A stretch of 64,000 nt of DNA from Ignavibacteria bacterium (GTDB lineage: Bacteria; Bacteroidota; Ignavibacteria; Ignavibacteriales; SURF-24), in NCBI GenBank assembly GCA_025612375.1, contig JAAXKN010000018.1, forward strand, positions 18,980 through 82,979, in the 5' to 3' direction. Position 1 is the stretch's first letter. Every line of letters begins with the position of its first letter. This document shows, piece by piece, positions 31,401 to 40,900 of the stretch. The notes under the pieces are model-generated. The model did no database searches, was not told the origin of the DNA, and saw nothing but the letters and a program-made list of their open reading frames with translations. A program made the translations under genes and the position numbers.

Positions 31401-34400
31401 AAATCTCTTATTCAGTTCAGTTGAGGCAATTTTCTGCAGTTCAAGTTCTGCCAGAGATTTTTCCATATGTGAAAGGTCCATGTACTTAAGGCCGATATCT
31501 TCCACGTCTCTTACCATCTGGAACGGCTGACCATTGGCCGAGAGGAAAACTGTTCTAAGGGATTCATGGCGTTTTACAATTTCCAGCAGGCTTGCCTTAA
31601 ATGCCTCTATGTTTATTTCTCCTTCAAGGCGAAGAGCAAGAGGAAGGTTGAAAATGACCTCGCCGGGAGCCATCTCTTCAAGGAACCACAATCTTTTCTG
31701 TGCAAAGGAAAGCTCGAACTTTTTACTGTTAGTTTTCCTCTTCTTTGACTTTTCTATTTGTGCTTCCTGGTGGTTTTTTACTGCGGCATCACTGCTTTTT
31801 TCAATGACCTCTGCCAGCAGGCTGATAGTAGGATTATTGAACAGCTCCCTAAGTGATATGTCAGCTCCAATTACTTTCCTTATGCGTGAAATGATCCTGG
31901 CAGCTTTCAGTGAATGTCCCCCAAGGTCGAAGAAGTTACTTTCGGTATCCACATCCGGCAGGTCCAGAACCTCAGCCCAGATCATTCTAAGCAGTTCTTC
32001 GAGACGGTTCAGCGGTTTTTTCCGTGCTTCAAAAGTTTTGTTGTCAGGAGATACCTTAAGTAACCCCTGCCTGTCGATCTTTCCATTTGCCGTAAGCGGG
32101 AATGCATCCAGGAAGTTATATTCGGAAGGAAGCATATAGTCAGGCAGCTTTTGGGAGAGGAGTGCCCTGATCCCGGAATTGGTATAACGATTTTCTTCCC
32201 GGCATATCAGGTACGCCGAGAGAAATTTTTCGCCGGACCTACTTTCCTTTGCGAGGACAACGGCATTCCGGATTTCATCCAGGCTCATTAAAGCCGCTTC
32301 AATTTCATGGAGTTCTATTCTAAAGCCCCTGATTTTAACCTGGCTGTCGTTTCTTCCTAAAAATTCAATCTTCCCGTCAGGGAGGTATCTACCCATATCC
32401 CCTGTTTTATAAAGGCGCATACCTTGCTGCGAGGAATAAGGGTCGGGGACAAACTTTTCCGCCGTCATATCAGGCCGCCCCAGGTACCCTCTTGCCAGGC
32501 CGGGACCAGAGACAAAAATTTCACCCATAACGCCCTGAGGAACGGGGTTCATAAAGCGGTCGAGTATATAAATCCTGACATTTGGAAAAGGTTTTCCGAC
32601 CGGGAAAGTTAATGATTGGGAATTTGAGGCTGAACCTGCAGCTTCCGGATTATTATACTCATTCCAGCAGCAGCATACTGTAACTTCAGTAGGGCCATAA
32701 GCATTAAAGAATTTCTCCCTATTAGAGAATTTTTCTGCAATATCCCACGGGCATGCTTCACCGGCCGAGACTACTGTTGCCTCAGGCGGGAGGCTTTCTT
32801 TCGGGAGAATTGACAGGAGTGACGGGGGCAATGTAACAAGGCTTATCCTGTTGTCAGAAATAAATTCCGTAATTTTTTCTACTGAAGACAAGGCCTCCTG
32901 AGGAGCAATAAATAGCTGTGCCCCGCTTGTCAGTGCGAGGAAGATCTCAGGCAAGGAGGCATCAAAACCTATGGAGGCGAACTGCATAATTCTGCTGTTG
33001 GAATTTATTCCCCAGCTTTGCTTCATGTTCTCCAGGAGGTTGAAGGTTCCAAAGTGTGTTACAACAACGCCTTTAGGTTTTCCGGTTGAGCCTGAAGTAT
33101 AGATAACGTATGCCGCGTTTTCATATGAGGCAGGAGTGTCAGGGTTTTCACGGCTAAAAGCCGAGATTACGCTTTTATCTTTATCGAGGCAGACTACGTT
33201 TTCAGGAGCTAAAGCAAGTTTATTCAGCAGCTCTTCTTTTGTAACGAGGAATTTAACACCGGCATCATGGAGGATATAATTTATCCGGTCTACCGGATAA
33301 TTGGGATCGAGCGGCACGTAAGCCGCCCCTGTTTTAAGTATTCCCAATATTCCAATTATCATTTCGGGGGATCTGTCCATGTAGAGTCCAATAAAGTCTT
33401 CTATGTGAACACCCTTTTGAATAAGGTAATTTGCCAGCCTGTTTGCTTCTTCGTTTAGTTCAATATAGCTGAGTGTTCTTTTTTCAAAAGTAAGAGCAGG
33501 GTTTTGAGGCGCAAGTAAAGCCTGGCGTTCAAACATTCCGTGCAGTAAGCGGGCTTCTGCTCCGGGATTGTAACCGGGATTAAGGCCCGTTATAATTTTC
33601 TTCTGTTCTTCTTCACTGAGGATAGAAAGGCTGCTTACTTTCCTCTCCGGGTTTTTGAGGACTGAATGGAGGATATTTATCATGTAGCCCAGAATGGTTT
33701 TTATTGCCTCAGCCGTAAATAAATTTGTATTGTAGGCAAAGCCCACTGAGATTTTCTCACCCGGCAGGGCAACAAGGACGAGAGGAAAATTTGTTTTTGA
33801 GCTGGTTGTGATATCTGAAATTTTCAGAGAACCGATCTGTTCTGTAAACTTTTTTTCCTGGGGGACATTTTCGAACACAAAGATGCTTCTGAACAATGGG
33901 GTATCCCCCGGGAGTTCACTTGAGGCATGGATACGGACCAGTGAGGAATGCTCAAATTCTCTGGATTCCAGGAATTCGGACTGGATTCTCCTGAGCAATT
34001 CACGCACGGTTTCATCCGTCTTAAAGCGGATGCGGACGGGGATTGTATTTATAAACAGGCCAATAATTGACTCTATTTTTTCGAATTCAGGCGGCCTGCC
34101 GGCTGTAGTCATACCAAAGACAACATCATCGTCCTCATTAAACCTGTTCAGGAGCAGAGCCCAGGCACATTGCAATACGGTGCTGAGGGTAACGCCCAGG
34201 CTGCGGGCAAATTCATTCAGCCTAAGGGTAAATTCCGGGGGCAGAAAAGAAAATTCATGTTCATATCTGCCGTCACCTGAAGGATTTTGTTCCTCAAAAG
34301 GAAGCGATGCCGGATGGTGAAAGCCTTTTAGATATCTTCTCCAGTATTCCTCACTTTTATTATCCTTTTTATTCCTGAGCCACATCACGAAATCGCGGAA

Positions 34401-34949
34401 CGGTCTTGGGGCCTCCAGGCGGATGTTTTCGGACCTGCAAAATCCCTCATAGAATTGAAACAGCTCTTTAAGGAGTATAGACTGGGACCAGGCATCGATG
34501 ATCAGATGGTGATGGTTAAAGATGAACTGAGATTCCCATTCAGAGAGCTTTATTACGGTTACGTTCAGCAAGGGAGCGGAATGCAGCTTAAAGCCGTGTT
34601 TTTTATACTCACGAAGGAGGTTTTTTAATTTATTATGCTGCTCATCCTTTGAAAGCGCGGCCCAATCCAGGAGCCGGAAAGGGAGTGAAACAGTTTTAAG
34701 CACCACCTGCATCATCTGCTCAGTATTTTTCCATACAAAAGATGTTCTTAAAATTGCGTGGCGCCTTACCACTTCCTGCCAGGCGGCCTTAAATGCGTCA
34801 ATGTTTAGGAGGCCTTTAAGGCGGCATGTAGTCTGTTCAAAATATAATTCAGGGTCAGAATTAAAGATGCAATGGTAGAGCATTCCTTCCTGAAGATAAG
34901 TCAGCGGGTATATTGCTTCAATTTCTTTTTGTTCATTTTCGTTATTCAT
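28434..34949 (-). CDS. NRPS bimodule C-A-T-C-A-T (modules 4 and 5)
   Basis: A 2171-residue synthetase from the ATG at 34949. A TTG two codons earlier is a less likely start. The ATG overlaps the stop of the preceding gene by eight bases, which suggests translational coupling. Rough layout: C 10-440 (IYPLTYLQEGMLYH and HHLIIDAW, DCL type, as expected after an E domain), A 465-970, T 990-1065 (GGHS), a Lys-rich linker, C 1090-1530 (HHIITDGW), A 1555-2050, T 2065-2140 (GGHS). Hand-read pockets: module 4 D A P T V A A V C (Phe/Tyr-like), module 5 D A W T I A G V C (Phe code). The C-terminus carries an acidic tail (LDLIREIENLPENN) that probably docks with the LSPEK-type N-terminus of the next protein. 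No E domain, so residues 4 and 5 should be L. Confidence 0.95.
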   Translation of the reverse strand: MNNENEQKEIEAIYPLTYLQEGMLYHCIFNSDPELYFEQTTCRLKGLLNIDAFKAAWQEVVRRHAILRTSFVWKNTEQMMQVVLKTVSLPFRLLDWAALSKDEQHNKLKNLLREYKKHGFKLHSAPLLNVTVIKLSEWESQFIFNHHHLIIDAWSQSILLKELFQFYEGFCRSENIRLEAPRPFRDFVMWLRNKKDNKSEEYWRRYLKGFHHPASLPFEEQNPSGDGRYEHEFSFLPPEFTLRLNEFARSLGVTLSTVLQCAWALLLNRFNEDDDVVFGMTTAGRPPEFEKIESIIGLFINTIPVRIRFKTDETVRELLRRIQSEFLESREFEHSSLVRIHASSELPGDTPLFRSIFVFENVPQEKKFTEQIGSLKISDITTSSKTNFPLVLVALPGEKISVGFAYNTNLFTAEAIKTILGYMINILHSVLKNPERKVSSLSILSEEEQKKIITGLNPGYNPGAEARLLHGMFERQALLAPQNPALTFEKRTLSYIELNEEANRLANYLIQKGVHIEDFIGLYMDRSPEMIIGILGILKTGAAYVPLDPNYPVDRINYILHDAGVKFLVTKEELLNKLALAPENVVCLDKDKSVISAFSRENPDTPASYENAAYVIYTSGSTGKPKGVVVTHFGTFNLLENMKQSWGINSNSRIMQFASIGFDASLPEIFLALTSGAQLFIAPQEALSSVEKITEFISDNRISLVTLPPSLLSILPKESLPPEATVVSAGEACPWDIAEKFSNREKFFNAYGPTEVTVCCCWNEYNNPEAAGSASNSQSLTFPVGKPFPNVRIYILDRFMNPVPQGVMGEIFVSGPGLARGYLGRPDMTAEKFVPDPYSSQQGMRLYKTGDMGRYLPDGKIEFLGRNDSQVKIRGFRIELHEIEAALMSLDEIRNAVVLAKESRSGEKFLSAYLICREENRYTNSGIRALLSQKLPDYMLPSEYNFLDAFPLTANGKIDRQGLLKVSPDNKTFEARKKPLNRLEELLRMIWAEVLDLPDVDTESNFFDLGGHSLKAARIISRIRKVIGADISLRELFNNPTISLLAEVIEKSSDAAVKNHQEAQIEKSKKRKTNSKKFELSFAQKRLWFLEEMAPGEVIFNLPLALRLEGEINIEAFKASLLEIVKRHESLRTVFLSANGQPFQMVRDVEDIGLKYMDLSHMEKSLAELELQKIASTELNKRFMISEEFSFRFILVKIAGKENVLLTIMHHIITDGWSMTIFIQELIHFYKSFTGQNVLPLPELPLQYADYAEWQREWFTDEVARGQLEYWKNELEGIKPLLELPTDFPRAKVQSFNGAAEKFIINRRLEQKLRDFCMRESVTPYIALLSVFQILLARLCDSTDIVVGSPVANRTRHETEKLIGFFVNTVVMRAAFNGKTGFRDAVSNNRTKVLGAFAHQDLPFEQLVEKLQPGRSLSYAPVFQAAFVFQNFASSKYELPGLKAELLEIESARTEYDLTLTISEEYDGELTAYWEYNTGLFKKSTALRMIGYFNTLLENLLENPEKSIWDIPILSAVESYYMLKEWNSNKNSIPYDCCINHVFEKTASKYAEKIAVTYSDIVDSRITTAGITYKELNERANRLANYLRRKGLKIEDNVAISLPRSVSLVVAILAVLKAGGVFIPLDPTYPKERLAFMLEDSRTKYLITTEEIALEQYTAFKGNIIEPDREEALISSENTKNPGTKLFPDNLVYIIYTSGSTGRPKGAMLSHKGLCNLWIFQHVLGVNRYSRVLQFASSSFDASIWELVMALLSGARLDLIPQALVSSPEDIAKVIKTIGTTIVTLPPSIMARLPEKNEKGENLLSGIKTLITAGEKIPVELANYFSGRVRLINGYGPTETTVCSTLHHCNEKYNYIVPIGRPIYNCEVYVLDSHMNPVPVGVPGELYIGGVGLSRGYIFNPGLTAAKFVPNPFSPSKTGARLYKSGDLVKYNENGILEFIGRIDSQVKIHGLRIELGEIEAVMLEHPNILQAAVRLFENNSSEGQLAGYLVPRNKEAVPANELRKFLRRKLPEYMVPSIFIALPEFPLTKSRKIDYRALPSPDSANITCEDTYVGPQTETERKLAEIAVQLLNIDRIGIHDNFFERGGHSLLVTRFVSMIRDELNADIPLRAIFENPTISEISTLISQQNINEAHEKVQKTSRGEESILDLIREIENLPENNGEELLGERE

Positions 34950-37900
34950 CGCCAATTCCGTTTATTTCTGACAATATGTCTTTAAGCTCACCGGTGTTAA
35001 GTTTAACGTCCTGGAAGTCAGAAGGGGTATATGTGCCGTTTTCCTTTGAGAGGCAATGGCTGATTATTCTGGTGACAGAGGACAGAAAAATTCCGGAGAG
35101 AGTTTGAATTGTTTCTTTTCTATGGTGTTTTCCGGAGTAATTCCACTGCACATTAAGGGATCCGTCCACAATAAGGGCAGAAATTTCCAACAGATGGGAG
35201 CGTTTATTTTTTAATCCTCTTTCAATTCCCTTGTCCTCCGCGGCAATTTCAAAAATGGTGCTCTGGCTTTTCAGCTGGTCAAATTGTCCCAGGTAGTTAA
35301 ATATTATCTCCGGGGCTTGAAGTATTTTGTTTTCTGAAGACAGTTCCCTTTCAACGTCATTTTGAAGGAGCTGACAGCTGAAGCCGTTTTGGGGAATATT
35401 CCGGAGCTCTTCTTTTACGCTGCAGATTGTAAGGCCTATGTCGCCGGGGTTCATAGTTTCGAGGCATACCGGGAACACACTGGTAAACCAGCCCACGGTA
35501 TAGGAGACGTCGAGGTTATTTCCAGTGTCCTCCCTTCCGTGCCCTTCCAGGTCAAGCAGCAGGCTGTTTTGTCCGCTCCATTCTGCAAAAGTCAGCAGGA
35601 GTGCCGAAAGGAGGATCTCATTGGTTTTAGTGTGGTACTTTGCATTTATTTCATTGAGGAGCTGTGAGGTTTGGGATTTATCGTATATAGTTGTAAGTGC
35701 ATCAGAACTGGCTTCCAGGTTCTCATTATGCTTAAAATCAAGAGGCAGCTTACGAAGAGGCTTTTTTCTTATAGCCGTCCAATAGTCAAGATCCTTTCTG
35801 ACTTTGGGATCCGCGGCATATTCCTGAAGCCCCAGGCTCCATTCCTGGTATGAGGCGGTTTTTTCAGGAAGTTTCATTTCCAGTCCAGCCTTCAGCTGTC
35901 CAAAGAGTGTTTCCAGGTCTTTAAGTATAATGCGCCAGGAGATGCCGTCAATTATGAGGTGGTGGACTACAATAAGGAGTCTAGCATTCCTGTTTTCCCC
36001 CAGGTCAAAATATGCAATTCTTGTGAGCGGGCCCGATTCTATATTCAGTTCAGACTGAAGGGATGAAGAAATCTTCCTGATGGCAGAAGGGATTTCAGGA
36101 GTAAGAATTTCACCAAGATTAAACTTGTGGACTTCAGGCTCATTGAGGTTTTCCGGGTAATACTGTGTCCAGCCCGGGGTTCCGTCACCTGAGGGGGTGA
36201 ATTTTAAGCCAAAGGCATCGTGATGGTGTATTAAAACACTGAAAATCTTATTCAGGTCATCAATTTCCAGCTTTGCATTTACTTCCAAAAGGACAGACTG
36301 ATTCCAGTGGTTTTTCTGCGGGAAATTCTGTTCAAAGAACCACCTTTGAATTGGTGTCAGGGGGAAATCTTTCCCTTTAACAATTTCTTTACCCGGGAGA
36401 GCATTTTCCAGGGCAGCACGGCTCAGCTGAAAGATATCAGGGTACTGAAAGATATGTTTTGTCAGGATTTTTAGTCCTTTCTGGTTTGCCTTAGCCACTA
36501 CCTGGATAGCGAGTATGGAGTCGCCGCCAATTTCAAAGAAGTTATCACGCAGTGAAATTGTTTTAAGTCCCAGGACCTCCTTCCAGACCTCAAGCAGTAT
36601 TTGCTCATTTTGAGTTTTGGGAGCGGTTTCCTCCTCTGGGAGGCTTTCAATTTCTGGTTCAGGCAATGCCCTGCGGTCTATTTTGCCGTTAGGTCCAAGC
36701 GGCATCTCCTTCAGGATGACAATTGAAGGAGGGATCATATAGTCCGGGAGCTGGCCTTTTAAGAATTCCTTAATTTCACCGCTACTGGTTTTACCTGACA
36801 GCTCATGCTGATAATCCCTGAGTGTAATGTAAGAAATGAGGCATCCGGGGCCTTCCTTTCTTTCCTTCAGGAGGACGACCGCATCCTTTACATCCGGGTG
36901 CTGCATGAGGACCTGTTCAATTTCACCGAGTTCGATTCTGAAGCCCCTGAGCTTAACCTGGTTGTCGAGCCTTCCGAGGAATTCAATTGTACCATCAGGA
37001 TTAAACCTTGCCATGTCCCCGGTCCTGTAGAGTCTTTCTCCGGGAGTCATGCTCATGGGCGCGGGGACAAATTTTTCCGCCGTAAGCCCGGGGTTATTAA
37101 GGTATCCCCTTCCGACGGAAATTCCTCCAATGCATAGTTCCCCTACGGCTCCAATGGGTATGAGGTTTAAGCTGCCGTCGAGAATGCAGGCTTCCACGTT
37201 AAGCGGAGGTTTTCCGATTGTGGGTTTATTGGGATAGTCGCGGACACGGCAAATTGATGAATCCACAGTGCACTCTGTAGGGCCATAGCAGTTGAAGAAA
37301 TCGCATTTATCTATAAGGCACAGTTCTTTCCATGTGGATTCATCCAATGCCTCACCTCCTGAAATTACAAGAGATGGACTCCACTCTGTTCTACTAAAAA
37401 GTCCTCCTGAGATAAATGCTTTCAGCTGTACGGGGACAGAGTCGAGTACGCTTATTTTATTTTTTATAATGTAATCAATAAGCGCAATGCTGTCGTGTCT
37501 CAGGCTCTCAGGCGGTATATAGAGAGTATTTCCATAGAGCATAAAAATCATCTGCGCTATGGAGGCATCGAACATTACAGTTGTATTCATAATTACATTT
37601 ACAGGTCCAGTAGCGAAGTATGAGGAATAAGCCTCAGCTATAAGCCTGCAATAATTAGACAGGGATGAATGCTGGACAATTGATCCCTTGGGTTTACCGG
37701 TGGATCCCGAGGTATAGATGACATACGCAATGTTTTCCGGCAACAGTCTGACCTCAGGAGAGCCGGCGTTTTCCTTTGATATCTCATTCCACTGTTTATC
37801 GATGCAAATAATCTCAGAGCGCAGGCCTTGGAGCCCTTCTGTCAGTTCTTCCTCAGTAATAAGGAATCTGACGCCTGCATCCTTAAGTATGTATTCTATT

Positions 37901-40900
37901 CTGCCTTTGGGGTACACTGGGTCGAGCGGCAGGTATCCTGCTCCTGACTTCATGACAGCAAGGATTGAAGTAATAAGGTCTGTTTTCCTTCCAAGCAGGA
38001 TTCCAATTATATCATCTGGAGAGGCTCCTTTTTTAATCAGATAGCGGGCAAGCAGGTTGGCTCTTCTGTTGAGTCCACCGAAAGTAAGGCTTTCATTTTC
38101 TGAGACCACGGCAATTCTATCTGGAGAACTGAGGGCCTGCTCTTCAAAGAGCCTGTGGAAGAACTGTGCTGTGCCATCTAATTCCTTTTTGTCGAGCCTG
38201 TTCCAAAGGCTCAGGACTTTTTTAGTTGACTCCTCTTTAAGGAGCAAGGAAGAGAGCTCAGTGTACTTACTTTTCTTTGGGGTATTCCCATCTATCAGGC
38301 ACTCTAAAGTTTCTTTCTCCTCTTCCGCGCTTAAGAGCAAGATGTCTTTGATCTTAGTTTCAGGACTATCTGTTACGCTCTTCAATATGTTTTCAAAATT
38401 CCGGAAGAACATTTCAATTGTCTCTTTTTCAAAGAGGTCCGTGTTGTATTCAAAAGCCATGGAAATGCTCTCGTCCGACTTTTCAGCGATAAAAAGAGTG
38501 AGGTCAAATTCTGAAGTATTTAATTTAATTTCATGCGGAATAATTCTTATGCCGGGTGCAAGTTCATAATCTGTTAAAGGCATATTCTGCATTGCAAACA
38601 TGACCTGGAACAGGGGTGAATGGCTGAGTGTCCTTTCGGGCTGAAGAGCATCAACGAGCATTTCAAATGGGAGCTCCTGGTATGTAAAGGCCTCGAGGGA
38701 TGATTCTGTTGTTTCTTTTAAGAGATCAAGGAACTTCATATTCCTGCTAATTCTGCATCTTAAGACGAGTGTATTGACAAAAAATCCAATGAGAGCCTCA
38801 AGTTCCTCTTTACTCCTATTTGCTACGGGTGTGCCGATTACGATGTCCATTTGCCCACTCAGCCTGTAGAGCAGCACCTGGAAGCATGAGAGCATGGTCA
38901 TAAACAGTGTCACACCACTTTGCCTGTTGAAGTCTCTTAGGGCTTTTACCAGTTCAGGATTTAGGTCCAGACTTATGTAGTCTCCCCTGTATGTCTGAAT
39001 TGGGGGTCTCGGGTGGTCAAATGGGAGTTCAAGTGAAAGCGGGATGCCTGAGAGCTTATCTTTCCAGTATGAAAGCTGTCTATGGAGGTTTTCACCCTTT
39101 AGGTACTCCCTCTGCCAGAAGGCATAATCTGTGTACTGTATCTTAAGTTTAGGCAGAGCGGGTTTTCTTCCGGAATTAAGCGAATTATAAATCTCCGACA
39201 ATTCTCTTAGAAGCAGCCTGGAAGACCACTCGTCCATAATAATATGGTGAAAGACGGCAATAAGTATGTATTCTTTTACCGACAAAGCCAATAGACGGAT
39301 CCTAAAAAGAGGTGCCTTGTTTAGTGGGATAGCCTGCACAGATTCTTCTTCAGAAATTTTTCCGATTAAGTCATTCTGCTTATCCTCTGGCAGCCTGCTT
39401 ATGTCCGTAATGCCGCATTTAATTTTTATTTCCGGAGTCACACTGGCTCTTGCTTTCCCGTCAATATTTGAAAAGGAGAGTCTTAGCACTTCATGGCGGC
39501 TGATAATTTTGTCAAGGCTTTTTTCAAGCAGGTATGTATCGAGTTCTCCTTCGATCCTGAACATTACAGGGAGGTTATAAACTGCCTTACCCGGTTCCAG
39601 CTCTTCCAGGAACCACATCCTTTCCTGTGTATATGACAGAGGAGTCATCCCCCTGCGGGGTGCCTTTTTAATTGAAGAAGGTGAAGAGCCCCCTTTGTTT
39701 AAAAATTTACCGGGATAGGATTTTAAGAGATAAGAAGACAGTTCAAGCAGCGAAGGATTCTCAAAGACAGCCTTAACAGGAATATTTTCCCTGAATCCGG
39801 AGCGGATCCTGTTTATAAATATTGCGGCTTTAACCGAATCGCCTCCAAGTTCAAAGAAATTATCCTTCATTCCTATATTTTTTATGCTGAGGACATTTTC
39901 GCATATCTTAACCAGTTCACACTCCAGGGGATTTGAAGGGGCAATGAACTCATGGACAAACGCAGAGTGCTCAGGCTTGGGAGCGGGAAGCATTTTCTTA
40001 TCAATTTTTCCTGAAGGCATGAGAGGGAACTCATCGAGAGTAATGAGATAAGACGGGATCATATATTCCGGAAGTTTCCCCCTCAGCATCTGTTTTATTG
40101 ACTCTGGAGAAAAGACCTCTTTATTTTTTGGGATCAGGTAAGCCGTAAGCCTCCTGTCGTTTATTGCATCCTCGCGGACAATTACAAGAGATTCCTTAAC
40201 GCCCGGGAGCTCATTTATTGCAGATTCAATTTCACCCAGTTCAATTCTAAAGCCCCTGATTTTAACCTGTGTATCGGTGCGCCCCATATATTCCAGGTCC
40301 CCTGTATGCGTAAAGCGCACAAGGTCGCCTGTTCTGTAGATCCTTTCACCCGGTGTATTTGCGAAGGGATCGGGTATAAATTTTTCAGCCGTGATTTCAG
40401 GCCTGTTAAGGTATCCTCTTCCCAAGCATTCACCCGCAATAAAGAGCTCCCCTGTTACGCCTATTGGCTGCGGATTAAAATACTGATCGAGGACATAAAG
40501 GCGGACGTTATTTAATGGTCTTCCGATTAAGGGCTGGCTTTCCGAACGGTTGACGTGGGCTGCAGTTACTTCAACTGTAGTTTCAGTAGGGCCGTACATA
40601 TTGAAGATTTCAGTTTTACGGGCTTTTGCAAGCTCTTTCCAGACATTGGAGCTGATCGCTTCCCCGCCCGGGAGGATTAGGAAAGGACAATATTTATTTT
40701 CTTCCAGAAGTCCGCTTTCAAGCAGCATTGTAAGCTGTGAAGGGACGCAGTCGAGGACATCGATTCTATGTTTTCTTATATAGCTTACAAATGCACGCCC
40801 GTCGCGTCTTATTTCATCCGGGAGAATATATATGCAGTGTCCTTTTGTAATCAAGATCATCTGCTGAATAGATGCATCGAATATCAGGGAGGAATTCATC

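Noticed and set aside
31534..38569. Long plus-strand reading frames (for example 31534-32139 and 38057-38569) opposite the synthetase genes
   Set aside because: They are antisense to strongly supported NRPS domains, have no ribosome sites or recognisable motifs, and repeat identically wherever the NRPS DNA is duplicated.
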